Shown here piece after piece: positions 7,782 through 17,800 of a DNA stretch of 64,000 bases (position 1 is the first letter of the stretch; each line of letters opens with the position of its first letter). Location of the stretch: positions 186,001-250,000 of the forward strand of contig CAVZEM010000005.1 in the NCBI GenBank assembly GCA_963774305.1. Direction: 5' to 3'. The stretch comes from DASUPK01 sp963774305. GTDB taxonomy: Bacteria; Actinomycetota; Thermoleophilia; Solirubrobacterales; 70-9. Below the pieces are notes generated by a model that saw only the letters and a list, made by a program, of their open reading frames with translations, had not been told where the DNA came from and did no database searches. The position numbers and the translations under genes are program-made.

Positions 7782-10127
7782 GTGAAACGCGCGCCACTCG
7801 GAACTGAGGACGGGGAGCGCTGGCTGCGGGAGTGGCGCTTCGCTGCCCTGGGCGGCTGCTCAGTGGGGCTCGCTCTCGCCCAGCTCGTCGCTCCCGATCC
7901 CTCGCTGCGCGCTCTCGGTGCCGCGCCGATCGCGGTGATCGGCCTGGTGGCCGCGCGACCCCGGGAGGGCGAGGCGGCCGCGTTCGCTTGGCTGGTGGTC
8001 GTCGGGCTGGTGGCCGCTCTCGGAGGTCTGCTCGCGGGTGGCGCCCGGGTCCACTCGATCGACGACGGGGCATTGCTGACCCACCCCGGCCAGCCCGCCA
8101 CGGTGGACGGGTTCGTTGCCGGCGTGCCCCGGCGCAACGGCGGTGAGGTCGATGTGCGGGTCGACTCGGCCGGAGGCCGGGTGCTGGTGGTGGCGCCCGA
8201 ACCGGTCGGAGATCTGCGGGTCGGCTCCGAAGTCCGGGCGGAGGGAGCCCTCGAGACCCCGGAGCCCTGGCGGGCGGGATACCTGAGCCGCCAGGGCATC
8301 GCGATGACCCTGAGGACGGACCGGATCGACCAAATGCCCGGGCGCCGCGGCGGGTTCGAAGGATGGATCGACGGAATCAGGGAGCGTGCCGAGGTGGCGC
8401 TGGGGCGCGGCATGCCCGAGCGCGAATCGGCACTGGCGCGCGGCTTCGTCCTCGGCGAGGACGACCGGATAGACCACGCGACGCGCGAGGACTTCCAGCG
8501 CTCGAACCTGACCCACCTGCTGGCCGTCAGCGGAGAGAACGTGATCCTGCTCTGCGTCCTGGCCTGGCCGCTGCTGGCGCTGCTCGGGCTGCCGCTACGC
8601 GCCCGGCTGATCGGAGCGCTCTGCCTGATCGCGATCTACGTGCCGGTGACGGGGGCCGGCCCATCGATTCAGCGTGCCGGGGTGATGGGGGCCGCCGGCC
8701 TGATCGCCGCCCTGGCCGACCGGCCGCGCTCGCGCTGGTACGCCGTGCTGCTCGCCGTGGGGATCACGCTCGCCATCAATCCGCGCGCCGACGGCGACGT
8801 CGGATGGCAGCTCAGCTTCGCGGCTGTGCTCGGGATCATGCTCTGGTCGAGGCGCCTTGCCCTGCTGATCTCGGGGTCGCGAGGGCGCGGATCTGCCCGC
8901 GCCGCCCTGGCGGAGGCGGTTGCGGTCACCGTCTCGGCGACGGTGGCCACTGCGCCCCTGATGGCGGAGGCGTTCGATCAGTTCTCTCCGGCGGCTCTCC
9001 CAGCCAACGTGCTCGCCGCCCCCGCCGTCGCGCCCGCGATGTGGCTCGGCATGCTTGCCGGGATCGCCGGCCAGCTGCCGGTGCTGCCGGTCGAACCCCT
9101 CAACTGGCTCGACTCCCTCTGCCTCGGCTACATCGCCCAGATCGCCCACTGGCTCGCGGCGCCCGATTGGGCGCTGCTGACCGTGCACCTGCAGTCGATC
9201 TGGGCGGTGGCCGGCGCCTACGCGGGCCTCCTGCTGGGCATGGAGCTCCTGCTCCGGATGCTGCAGCGCCGACCCGGGCTGTTGAGGCTGCCCGGCGCGC
9301 GGGCAATCGGCCTTTCCGCCGCGCTGCTCGCCCTCGCCGCTCTCGCCGTGGCTGCCCCCTTCGGCTCAGATGAGCCGGCGCCCGCGCCGCCGAGCGATCT
9401 CGCCGTCCACGTCCTCGACGTCGGCCAGGGCGACTCGATCCTGCTCGACCCGCCCGACGGCGACCCGGTGCTCGTCGACACCGGGCCGCCGGGCGACGGA
9501 GTGGAGGACCGTCTGCGCGAGCTGGGGGTCGACAGGCTCGCCGCGATCGTGATCAGCCACGACCAGGCCGACCACGCCGGGGACCTCGGCGCGCTCCTGG
9601 GCGCGGTCCGGGTCGACAGGGTCGTTTACGGCCGCGCAGATCCCCGGCTCCGCGGTGCCGCCGTCGCGGCGGGCGCGGAGCCGTACCGGCTCGCCGAAGG
9701 CGGCGAGCTCGATTCTGGCTCCCTGCACCTGAGCGCGCTCTGGCCGCCCCGCGAGCTGCTGGCGCAGACCGGGGAGGACCCGAACCTGCTCTGCCTCGTG
9801 CTCGTGGCGCAGTGGCGCCACTTCTCGATGCTGCTCACCGGCGACGCCGAGGCCGAGGCCGTGCCGATGGACCCTGGCCCGATCGACGTCCTCAAGGTGG
9901 CCCATCACGGATCCGCGGATGCTGGGTTGGGGGAGCTGCTCGACCGGTCGATGCCGAAGCTTGCCGTGATCTCCGTCGGCGCCGAGAACTCCTACGGCCA
10001 TCCGACCGCCACCACGCTCGCCGAGCTGCGCGCCCACGAGGTGCCGACGCTGCGTACCGACACGCAGGGCGAGATCGACATCGACGCGAAGGGTTCCCGC
10101 TGGACGGTGCACCCTGGCGGCGAATAG
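7782..10127 (+). CDS. comEC: Competence protein ComEC, DNA-uptake channel
   Basis: Polytopic membrane protein (781 aa) that carries single-stranded DNA across the membrane during transformation. Order seen: N-terminal membrane/OB-like DUF4131 region (residues ~20-190), the Competence channel domain beginning near residue 220 (ARGFVLGEDDRI ... NLTHLLAVSGENV), several hydrophobic helices to ~530, then a C-terminal metallo-beta-lactamase-like nuclease domain (DVGQGDSILLDP, SHDQADHAGDLG, LLTGDAE, KVAHHGS). The metal motif is close to the family form. GTG start. Confidence 0.96.
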   Translation: MKRAPLGTEDGERWLREWRFAALGGCSVGLALAQLVAPDPSLRALGAAPIAVIGLVAARPREGEAAAFAWLVVVGLVAALGGLLAGGARVHSIDDGALLTHPGQPATVDGFVAGVPRRNGGEVDVRVDSAGGRVLVVAPEPVGDLRVGSEVRAEGALETPEPWRAGYLSRQGIAMTLRTDRIDQMPGRRGGFEGWIDGIRERAEVALGRGMPERESALARGFVLGEDDRIDHATREDFQRSNLTHLLAVSGENVILLCVLAWPLLALLGLPLRARLIGALCLIAIYVPVTGAGPSIQRAGVMGAAGLIAALADRPRSRWYAVLLAVGITLAINPRADGDVGWQLSFAAVLGIMLWSRRLALLISGSRGRGSARAALAEAVAVTVSATVATAPLMAEAFDQFSPAALPANVLAAPAVAPAMWLGMLAGIAGQLPVLPVEPLNWLDSLCLGYIAQIAHWLAAPDWALLTVHLQSIWAVAGAYAGLLLGMELLLRMLQRRPGLLRLPGARAIGLSAALLALAALAVAAPFGSDEPAPAPPSDLAVHVLDVGQGDSILLDPPDGDPVLVDTGPPGDGVEDRLRELGVDRLAAIVISHDQADHAGDLGALLGAVRVDRVVYGRADPRLRGAAVAAGAEPYRLAEGGELDSGSLHLSALWPPRELLAQTGEDPNLLCLVLVAQWRHFSMLLTGDAEAEAVPMDPGPIDVLKVAHHGSADAGLGELLDRSMPKLAVISVGAENSYGHPTATTLAELRAHEVPTLRTDTQGEIDIDAKGSRWTVHPGGE

Positions 10128-10138
10128 CCTGTCGGCAA

Positions 10139-10294
10139 ATGGCTCGGGAGGGGCGCGCAGGGATTCTCTTGACCGTGCTCGTCGTGGCGTTCGGACTGGG
10201 AGGCGCAGCCGCCGGCGCAAGACCTGCAAGGCGGCGGAGAGCAAGGTCATCGTCCTCCAGTAGCGCGACGTCGGCCATCGGCACGCGTCCCTAG
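10139..10294 (+). CDS. Doubtful small ORF with N-terminal hydrophobic segment (51 aa)
   Basis: ATG at 10139 opens a frame with a signal-like stretch (GILLTVLVVAFGLGGAAAGA) followed by an Arg/Ser run. A TAGCCT hexamer lies eight bases upstream, matching the leaderless spacing seen elsewhere. After the hydrophobic part a different frame reads RRRKTCKAAESKVIVLQ-stop, which looks more like a natural C-terminus. The locus may therefore be a small secreted-protein gene with a frameshift, or not a gene. It ends inside the holA promoter. Confidence 0.25.
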   Translation: MAREGRAGILLTVLVVAFGLGGAAAGARPARRRRARSSSSSSATSAIGTRP

Positions 10295-10297
10295 ACT
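10292..10297 (+). promoter_or_regulatory. -10 element of holA, leaderless type
   Basis: TAGACT lies six bases before the GTG start of holA; no Shine-Dalgarno. Confidence 0.6.
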
Positions 10298-10303
10298 CGG
10301 CGC

Positions 10304-11314
10304 GTGTCCGAGATGAAGCCGGCGTATCTGATCGCCGGAACCGACGAGGCGAAGATCGCGCGGACCCGCAGCCGACTCCGGGAGCGGGCGGAGCGCGAGG
10401 GTGGTCCAGGAGCCCTGGAGCTGTTCGAGGCGGGGGAGGGGCGGCGCTCGCCTGACGTCGACGCGCTCGTCAACTCGCTCGCGGCCATCTCGCTGATCGC
10501 CTCGCACCGCTACCTGCTCGTGGACGGCGTTGACGCCTGGGGCAAGGCCGACGCCGAGCGGGCGGCCGAGGCGCTCGGACAGATTCCCCCAGAGACGACT
10601 CTGGCATTCGTTGCGCACGGCAAGGCGCCGGCCGGGCTTGCCAAGGCGGTGGAGAAGGCGGGCGGCGAGGTGCTCTCGTTCGACGTGCCCAGGGAGCGGG
10701 AGCTGCCGAAGCAGCTGGTCGCCGATGCCAGGGAGCTCGGCTTCGACCTGGAGCCCACGGCGGCGCGGCTTCTTGTCGAGCGGCTTGGCCCGCGGCCCGT
10801 CCGGCTCCGAACCGAGCTCGAGCGCCTGGCGCTCTGGGCCGGGGAGGGGGGACGGGTCGAGATGCAGGATCTCGAGGCGATGGTGGCGGACACCTCCGAG
10901 GAGGCGATCTGGACGCTTGCCGACGCCGTGGTCGCCGGGGACGAGGCTGAGACGATGCGCGTGGCCGAGGTGCTCGTCGCGCAGGGCGAGGCGCTGCCGC
11001 GGATCGTCTACTCGCTGGCCCCGCGCCTGCGCCAGGCGCTGCGAGCCGCCACGGAGCTGGAGGCCGGGAAGCCCGCGGGCGAGGTGGCCAAGGGGCTCTC
11101 GATGCATCCGTACGCCGCCAAGATGCTCGTCTCCAAGGTCAAGGGGCGCACCCCGGAGGACCTCGACACGTCGATCCGGGCGCTCGCCGACCTCGAGCTC
11201 TGGTCGCGAGGAGGCTCCGACTACGCCGAGGGGGTGGCGTTCACCCTCTCTCTGCGGAGGGCGATCGGCCTGGTGCAGGACGACACCGAGCCGCTTGCGT
11301 GGGCGCTGCGGTGA
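10304..11314 (+). CDS. holA: DNA polymerase III subunit delta
   Basis: Clamp-loader delta subunit (336 aa) that opens the beta sliding clamp. The N-terminus has the degenerate AAA+ start PAYLIAGTDEAKIARTRSRL, with the typical YLLVDGVDAW stretch and a C-terminal helical collar (SEEAIWTLADAVVAGDE, LPRIVYSLAPRLRQALRA, HPYAAKMLVSKVKG). Walker motifs are degenerate, as expected for delta. GTG start six bases after TAGACT. It sits tail-to-tail with rpsT, the common holA-rpsT neighbourhood in actinobacteria. Confidence 0.93.
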   Translation: MSEMKPAYLIAGTDEAKIARTRSRLRERAEREGGPGALELFEAGEGRRSPDVDALVNSLAAISLIASHRYLLVDGVDAWGKADAERAAEALGQIPPETTLAFVAHGKAPAGLAKAVEKAGGEVLSFDVPRERELPKQLVADARELGFDLEPTAARLLVERLGPRPVRLRTELERLALWAGEGGRVEMQDLEAMVADTSEEAIWTLADAVVAGDEAETMRVAEVLVAQGEALPRIVYSLAPRLRQALRAATELEAGKPAGEVAKGLSMHPYAAKMLVSKVKGRTPEDLDTSIRALADLELWSRGGSDYAEGVAFTLSLRRAIGLVQDDTEPLAWALR

Positions 11315-11320
11315 CCGGCG

Positions 11321-11587
11321 CTACTTGGTCGCGGCGCCGGCGATGCTCGCGGCGCGAGACTTCTTCCGCGCGCCGGTATTGCGGTGCAGGGCGCCCTTCT
11401 GGACGGCCTTGTCGATCCACGAGATCAGCGCCCTGTGCTCCGACGCGATCGTCTCGGCATTGCCCGACTGGACGGCCGACTCGAGCCGCTTGAAATGAGT
11501 CTTCACGGAGCTCCGAAAGCGCAGGTTCTCGACCCGCTCACGTTCGGTGCGTGCGTTCCGCTTCTTCTGTGAGGCGATATTGGCCAT
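11321..11587 (-). CDS. rpsT: 30S ribosomal protein S20
   Basis: Primary 16S rRNA-binding protein of the small subunit. The 88-residue, Lys/Arg-rich helical protein begins MANIASQKKRNARTERER and has the S20 hallmark motifs VKTHFKRLE and GALHRNTGARKKSR. The ATG at 11587 has no strong Shine-Dalgarno. A reverse -10 (TATTCT) gives a leader of about 20 bases containing a small hairpin. It is divergent from murJ and convergent with holA. Confidence 0.97.
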   Translation of the reverse strand: MANIASQKKRNARTERERVENLRFRSSVKTHFKRLESAVQSGNAETIASEHRALISWIDKAVQKGALHRNTGARKKSRAASIAGAATK

Positions 11588-11595
11588 GAAAAGAC

Positions 11596-11608
11596 CCGCG
11601 ACGCGGGC
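11596..11608 (-). other. Small hairpin in the rpsT leader
   Basis: CCCGC-GTC-GCGGG (reverse strand) lies eight bases upstream of the rpsT start codon, in the space expected for the ribosome-binding site. S20 is autoregulated in other bacteria; whether this hairpin takes part is inference. Confidence 0.4.
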
Positions 11609-11616
11609 GGCGAAGA

Positions 11617-11622
11617 GAATAG
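11617..11622 (-). promoter_or_regulatory. -10 element of rpsT
   Basis: TATTCT on the reverse strand, 29 bases before the rpsT ATG, predicting a leader of roughly 20-24 bases. The same few bases are also the immediate upstream region of murJ on the forward strand. Confidence 0.45.
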
Positions 11623-11626
11623 AGCA

Positions 11627-13471
11627 ATGACCGAGAGGGGCGACGATGGGATGAGCGGGGAGCCCCCGGCGCCGCCGGAGCCGTTCGATCCTTCAACGCA
11701 GGAGTTCCAGACGGTCGAGCCGGATGAGGACCGCGATCCGGGTCGGCCCTTCGAGCCTCCGACTCAGGAGCGGGACGCTGCCCCGCCGGAGGCCAGGCGC
11801 GCCCTGGAAGCGGAGCAGATCGAGCGCCGCCACGAGGCGGTCTCGATGGACACCTCGACATTCATGGCGATTCCGGCGCCGACCCCCGCGACTCCCTTCG
11901 TACCTCCCGAGTTCGATGAGAAGGAGGGTCGCCTGGGCCGGTCGACTGCGTTCTTCTCCATCGCGACGGGCTTCTCCCGCGTCGCCGGCCTGGTGCGCGA
12001 GATCGTGGCGGCAAGCTACTTCGGGATCAACGGGCCGATGTCCGCCTTCACCATCGCCTTCCAGGTCCCCAATCTCGTCCGCTCACTGTTCGCGGATGCG
12101 GCCATCCAGGCGGCGTTCGTCCCGGTGTTCACGGAAGAGTTGGAGAAGGGGAACAGACGCGAGGCTTTCCGGCTGGCGTCCACTCTGATCTACCTGGTGA
12201 CGCTGGTTCTCGGGGCGATCACCGCGATCTTCGTCCTGGCCGCACCGCTGATCGTCCCAATCTTCGCCCCTGGCTTCAGCGGCGAGATTCTCGACCTGAC
12301 GGTCACGCTCTCGCAGATCCTCTTCCCGATCCTGATCATGCTCGGCGCCACCGGCATGGTCGTCGGGGTCCTGAACAGCTACGACCGCTTCGCGGCCTTC
12401 GCGATCTCGCCGTTCTTCTGGAACGTCGTGATTATCGCCGTCCTCGTCCTGCTGGCGCCGGCGTTCCACGGGGACAATCGGATCTACGCGTACGCGATCG
12501 GGGTGCTGGTCGGAACGGCCGTTCAGCTCGCCATTCCGGCGTGGGATCTGCGCAACACGCCGTTCCGGCCCATCTTCAAGATCGATTGGCGAATGCCGGA
12601 CGTCCGGCGCGTGCTGCTTCTGATGCTGCCCGTGACCCTCAGCCTCGGGCTGATCAACTTCAACCTGTTGATCAACAGCTTCTTCGGCACGCTGGTCTCG
12701 GACCAGGCCCCGGCTGCCATCGACAAGGCCTTCCGCATCTACATGCTCCCCCAGGGGATCTTTTCGGTCGCGGTTGCGACCGTCGTGTTCCCGACGCTGG
12801 CTCGCTTCGCCGCCCGCCGCGAGTACGAGAACCTGAGAGCGACCATGGCCAACGGCATGCGCCAGATCCTGCTCCTGCTGGTTCCGGCCGCCGCGGCGGT
12901 GCTGGTTCTGTCGGTTCCGATGACTCGGCTCGTCTACCAGCGCGGGGAGTTCGACGCCCAGGAAACCCACCTTGTGGCCCAGGCGCTGTTCTGGTTCTCG
13001 CTCTCGCTGCCGTTCAACGGCCTCTTCCTGCTGCTCTCCCGGACCTTCTTCAGCCTGCAGCGACCGTGGGTGCCGACCGCGATCGCGGGCGGCAACCTGC
13101 TGATCACCGCGATCGTTGCGCTCGCCCTCTACGCGCCGTTCGGGGTGGGCGGAATCGTCATCGCGACCGTGATCGCGACCATCGCGAGCGTCGTCGCGCA
13201 GGCGACGATCCTGCGCCGGCTGCTCGGCGGGCTCGAGCTGAGGCAATTCGTCGGCAATGCGGCGAGGGTGGGCTTCGCGTCAGCTGTGCTCGCCGGGGTG
13301 AGTTACGCGGTTTGGTACGGCCTCGATCAGGAGCTCGGACGAAGCACGATCGCCCAGCTCATCTCCCTGGGTGCGGCGCTGGCGGCCGGCTTCGCCGCCT
13401 ACTTCGGCGCGGTGCTGGCGCTGCGGGTCCCCGAAGCGAGCCAGATCATGCGCCTGGCACGGCACATCTAG
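11627..13471 (+). CDS. murJ: Lipid II flippase MurJ (MviN family)
   Basis: MATE-like/MVF integral membrane protein of peptidoglycan synthesis that flips lipid II. The first ~95 residues are hydrophilic, Pro/Glu-rich and probably disordered (PPTQERDAAPPEARRALEAE). The membrane core then starts with STAFFSIATGFSRVAGLVRE and continues through about 14 hydrophobic segments, with the family motif RGEFDAQET near residue 442. Two starts are possible: ATG 11627 or ATG 11651, the latter preceded by GAGAGGGG. The N-terminal cytoplasmic extension is typical of actinobacterial MurJ. Confidence 0.93.
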   Translation: MTERGDDGMSGEPPAPPEPFDPSTQEFQTVEPDEDRDPGRPFEPPTQERDAAPPEARRALEAEQIERRHEAVSMDTSTFMAIPAPTPATPFVPPEFDEKEGRLGRSTAFFSIATGFSRVAGLVREIVAASYFGINGPMSAFTIAFQVPNLVRSLFADAAIQAAFVPVFTEELEKGNRREAFRLASTLIYLVTLVLGAITAIFVLAAPLIVPIFAPGFSGEILDLTVTLSQILFPILIMLGATGMVVGVLNSYDRFAAFAISPFFWNVVIIAVLVLLAPAFHGDNRIYAYAIGVLVGTAVQLAIPAWDLRNTPFRPIFKIDWRMPDVRRVLLLMLPVTLSLGLINFNLLINSFFGTLVSDQAPAAIDKAFRIYMLPQGIFSVAVATVVFPTLARFAARREYENLRATMANGMRQILLLLVPAAAAVLVLSVPMTRLVYQRGEFDAQETHLVAQALFWFSLSLPFNGLFLLLSRTFFSLQRPWVPTAIAGGNLLITAIVALALYAPFGVGGIVIATVIATIASVVAQATILRRLLGGLELRQFVGNAARVGFASAVLAGVSYAVWYGLDQELGRSTIAQLISLGAALAAGFAAYFGAVLALRVPEASQIMRLARHI

Positions 13472-13554
13472 GCCGGCCGATCGTCAAGGCGGATACTTGA
13501 CGAATCGCATCGAACGCCGAAATTGTTGAGCAAATCCTTGAGCAATGGCGGGAT

Positions 13555-13902
13555 TTGAGGTCGATTCCGCGCGAGCTCATGCACGACGACATCGAGTGGG
13601 TCAACCCGCCCGACGCCATCGAGACAGGAACCAGGCGCGGCCAATCAGGCTTCGAGGGGGCCGAATCGGCCTTCGGGCGCGCCTACAGCTCGATCGAGAT
13701 CGAGGTCGAGAAGCAGGTCGAGACCGACGACTCCGTCGGTCTGATCATGGAGATCCTGTTTCACGGTCGCGGCAGCGGGATCGAGGTCCGGCAGCGAATG
13801 GGTGCCCTCTTCACAATTCGTGAGGGAAAGGTCGGGCGCTTCGAGTGGTCCAACGATCCGGAGGGGTTGCTTGCCGGGATGTCCGGTGGAGAGAATGGAT
13901 GA
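13555..13902 (+). CDS. NTF2-like (SnoaL-type) protein, N-terminus uncertain
   Basis: Cone-shaped alpha+beta fold protein of the nuclear-transport-factor-2 superfamily; function unknown. The core reads LMHDDIEWVNPPDAIETGTRRG and ends REGKVGRFEWSNDPEGLL, typical of actinobacterial SnoaL-like proteins. The only canonical start is TTG 13555, which loses the usual first helix. That helix is encoded just upstream in frame (SNAEIVEQILEQWRDLR) back to an ATC at 13504, with GATACT six bases before it. No ATG/GTG/TTG exists in that extension. The gene may use a non-canonical start or be a 5'-damaged copy. Confidence 0.65.
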   Translation: MRSIPRELMHDDIEWVNPPDAIETGTRRGQSGFEGAESAFGRAYSSIEIEVEKQVETDDSVGLIMEILFHGRGSGIEVRQRMGALFTIREGKVGRFEWSNDPEGLLAGMSGGENG

Positions 13903-13907
13903 TCGCG

Positions 13908-14363
13908 TCATGCCGGGCGCGGGTCGCCGACCCAGTAGCGCGGGCCCGGACCCGAGCCGGCCGCTCGGTCGTTCGGGTTGGCGAGCTTGCATCGGTCCAG
14001 CGAGAGACAGCCGCACCCGATGCACTCGGTGAGCCCGGCGCGCAGCCGCTCGAGCTCAGCGATCCGCTCGTCGATCCGCGAGGTCCAGCCGGCGGAGAGC
14101 CGTGACCAGTCGCCGCGGGTGGGGGCCCGGTCGGGGGGAAGCTTGGAGAGCTCCTCGCCGATCTCGCCCAGCGTCAGCCCGATTCGCTGGGCGAAGACGA
14201 TGAACGCGATTCGCCGCAGAACCGAGCGCGGATAGCGGCGGTGGCCCGAACCGGCCCGCTCCGAGGTGATCAGGTCGCGGTCCTCGTAGAAGCGCAGTGC
14301 CGAGGCGGCGACGCCGCTGCGCTTCGCCACCTCGCTGATCGTCAGCAGATCGTCCATCTCCAC
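13908..14363 (-). CDS. soxR: Redox-sensitive transcriptional activator SoxR
   Basis: MerR-family regulator with a [2Fe-2S] cluster that senses redox-cycling compounds and superoxide. The DNA-binding helix-turn-helix occupies residues ~8-75 (LTISEVAKRSGVAASALRFY). The cluster Cys residues are at 114, 117, 119 and 125 in the C-x2-C-x-C-x5-C spacing of known SoxR. Start ATG 14363, or ATG 14357 (MDDLLT). It is divergent from the DUF5519 gene, whose promoter contains a matching SoxR box. In actinobacteria SoxR usually controls a few enzymes acting on redox-active metabolites. Confidence 0.95.
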   Translation of the reverse strand: MEMDDLLTISEVAKRSGVAASALRFYEDRDLITSERAGSGHRRYPRSVLRRIAFIVFAQRIGLTLGEIGEELSKLPPDRAPTRGDWSRLSAGWTSRIDERIAELERLRAGLTECIGCGCLSLDRCKLANPNDRAAGSGPGPRYWVGDPRPA

Positions 14364-14382
14364 AGGGAAGCAGGAAGATCCC

Positions 14383-14413
14383 TTGACTTCAAGCTCACTT
14401 GAGCTTGTAGCTT
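14383..14413 (+). promoter_or_regulatory. SoxR-controlled promoter with SoxR box
   Basis: A -35 TTGACT (14383-14388) and a -10 TAGCTT (14408-14413) are separated by 19 bases, the over-long spacer characteristic of MerR-family promoters. Centred in the spacer is the dyad TCAAG-CTCA-CTTGA (14389-14402), which matches the core of the E. coli soxS SoxR box. It drives the gene at 14445. Confidence 0.8.
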
Positions 14414-14444
14414 GCCTGACACCAACTTTCCCCGAGGAGGCGAC

Positions 14445-14798
14445 ATGACCGACGAGAGATCAGCGAGCGAGGCCATCACCGATGAGGTCACCTCGTGGCC
14501 CGGGGTCGAGGCCGGATACGGGAAGCGAGGCGAGTGGGGCTTTCGGGTCAACGGCTACGAGGTCGGTCATCTGCACGGTGACCATGCCGCGCATTTCAGC
14601 TTCGGCAAGGAGGTCGGCACCGTGCTGCGCGAGCAGGGTCGGGTCGTCGATCACCCCGTCTTTCCCGGAAAGAACGCGATGGCGGCTCGGCGGATCGAGA
14701 GCGACGAGGACGTCAGGGACGTGATCGAGCTGATGCGGCTCAACTACGATCGCATCGTCGCCCGGTATGGGATTTCGTCGCCCGCTACCGCGGCGTGA
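14445..14798 (+). CDS. Luciferase-family (DUF5519) protein, likely SoxR target
   Basis: A 117-residue protein of the DUF5519/'luciferase family' type: TDEVTSWPGVEAGYGKRGEW, then YEVGHLHGDHAAHFSF and a closing MRLNYDRIVARYG. The biochemical activity of this family is not established as far as I know. The ATG is fixed by GAGGAGG five bases before it. Its promoter carries a SoxR box, so induction by redox-cycling compounds is expected. The last 14 bases overlap the end of the convergent methyltransferase gene. Confidence 0.85.
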   Translation: MTDERSASEAITDEVTSWPGVEAGYGKRGEWGFRVNGYEVGHLHGDHAAHFSFGKEVGTVLREQGRVVDHPVFPGKNAMAARRIESDEDVRDVIELMRLNYDRIVARYGISSPATAA

Positions 14799-15561
14799 TC
14801 TCGGCGACGACATAGCGACTGGTGACCCGGAAGGCGCCGGGATCCTCGTTGGCCGACTCGTAGTGCTCGATCAGCCGGCGCTCCATTTCTTCAACTCGGC
14901 CGGCCTGCTCGAGCAGAGGCCGTGCCGCGACCGCCATCGGGTGGTCCCTGCTCTCGTTCTCGACCCACTCCCGGGCGCTGGTCCCGGTGAAGGCGATCGT
15001 GCGGTCGGAGAGCTCTACGGATCGGCCGTGGGGCTCAAAGAGCTTCATCAGCGCAGGCGCCTCGTGCCACGGGAAGGGAGGGTCGCTCTTCTGTCCGGTG
15101 AGCTCGGCCATCGTCTCCCGGATCATCCGGACGCCGGCCGAGATCGCTCCCTCGGGGATCCAGGCGGCGATCAGAATTCGCCCGTCGGATTTCGTTGCCC
15201 TGGACATCTCCGCGGCCGCCGCCTGCGGATCCGGCGCAAAAATCACTCCGAAGACGGAGAGCACGATGTCCGCCTCGGCCGCTTCGACGGGTAGCGACGC
15301 TGCCTCGCCCACGACGAACTCGGCGTCCAGCCCGCGCCGCTCCGCGGTCGCAGCAGCCACCTCGATTAGCCGCTCGGCCGGATCGATCCCAATGGCCTGA
15401 GCGCCGGCCTCAGCGGCGAGCAGAGCGGCATTGCCCGTGCCGCAGCCGACGTCGATTACCGTCTCGCCGCCGGAGATCCCGGCCTCCTCGACGACCGCCT
15501 CGGCCGCCGGCAGAAGCTTCTCTGCCGTCCGTTCGTATTTGCCCAATCCCCAGTCGACCAC
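14785..15561 (-). CDS. Class I SAM-dependent methyltransferase (258 aa)
   Basis: Rossmann-fold methyltransferase with motif I VIDVGCGTGNAALLAAEAG (residues ~35-53), acidic end of strand 2 (AIGIDPAERLIE) and motif GEAASLPVEAAEADIVLSVF. It resembles UbiE/COQ5- or Methyltransf_25-type small-molecule enzymes; the substrate is unknown. GTG start six bases after a reverse TAGGGT hexamer. Its promoter overlaps that of lepA on the opposite strand. Its 3' end overlaps the DUF5519 gene by 14 bases. Confidence 0.88.
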   Translation of the reverse strand: MVDWGLGKYERTAEKLLPAAEAVVEEAGISGGETVIDVGCGTGNAALLAAEAGAQAIGIDPAERLIEVAAATAERRGLDAEFVVGEAASLPVEAAEADIVLSVFGVIFAPDPQAAAAEMSRATKSDGRILIAAWIPEGAISAGVRMIRETMAELTGQKSDPPFPWHEAPALMKLFEPHGRSVELSDRTIAFTGTSAREWVENESRDHPMAVAARPLLEQAGRVEEMERRLIEHYESANEDPGAFRVTSRYVVAEITPR

Positions 15562-15567
15562 GTCGTG

Positions 15568-15577
15568 ACCCTACCCT
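15568..15577. promoter_or_regulatory. Overlapping divergent -10 elements of the methyltransferase gene and lepA
   Basis: ACCCTACCCT reads as TAGGGT on the reverse strand (six bases from the methyltransferase GTG) and TACCCT on the forward strand (eleven bases from the lepA ATG). The two hexamers share the central TA, so polymerase can bind in only one direction at a time. Confidence 0.55.
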
Positions 15578-15588
15578 TCCGGTTCCGA

Positions 15589-17377
<1,789 letters not shown>

Positions 17378-17391
<14 letters not shown>

Positions 17392-17800
17392 TCAGGAACG
17401 GAACACCAGAATCGCGCGACTGGGCATGGAGGCCTGGACCGCCGGTGATGTGGAGGCGACCCTCGCCAACTTTGCGGATGACCTCGAGGTATCCGTGCCG
17501 CCGGAGTTCATGAACTCGGGAACCTTCCTGGGGCGGGACGGATTTCTCGAATGGATCGGGCAGTGGAACGAGGCCTGGGAGGAGATCTCCTATGAGCTCG
17601 AGGAGGTCGTTCCCGTGGGAGACCGGCACGTGGTGGCCGCCGTGCGCAACCGGGGGCGGGGCCGGGGAAGCGGAGTGCAGGTAGAGGACGTGCGCGCCTG
17701 GGTGCTCGAGCTCCGCGACGACCGAGTGTCGTACTTCTCACTCCAGCTCAGCTTCGAGGACGCCATCGCTCACGCCCGTGAGCGTGAGGCGGACTCCTAG
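17378..17800 (+). CDS. NTF2-like (SnoaL-type) protein (140 aa)
   Basis: Second NTF2-superfamily protein of the window. The N-terminal helix RIARLGMEAWTAGDVEATLAN, the strand LEVSVPPEF and the alternating beta-hairpins (HVVAAVRNRGRGRGSGVQVE) are typical. The pocket is likely to bind a small hydrophobic ligand, but no substrate can be named. The ATG lies inside the end of lepA, so translation is probably coupled to it. The stop codon overlaps by four bases that of the convergent gene at 17797-18414. Confidence 0.8.
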
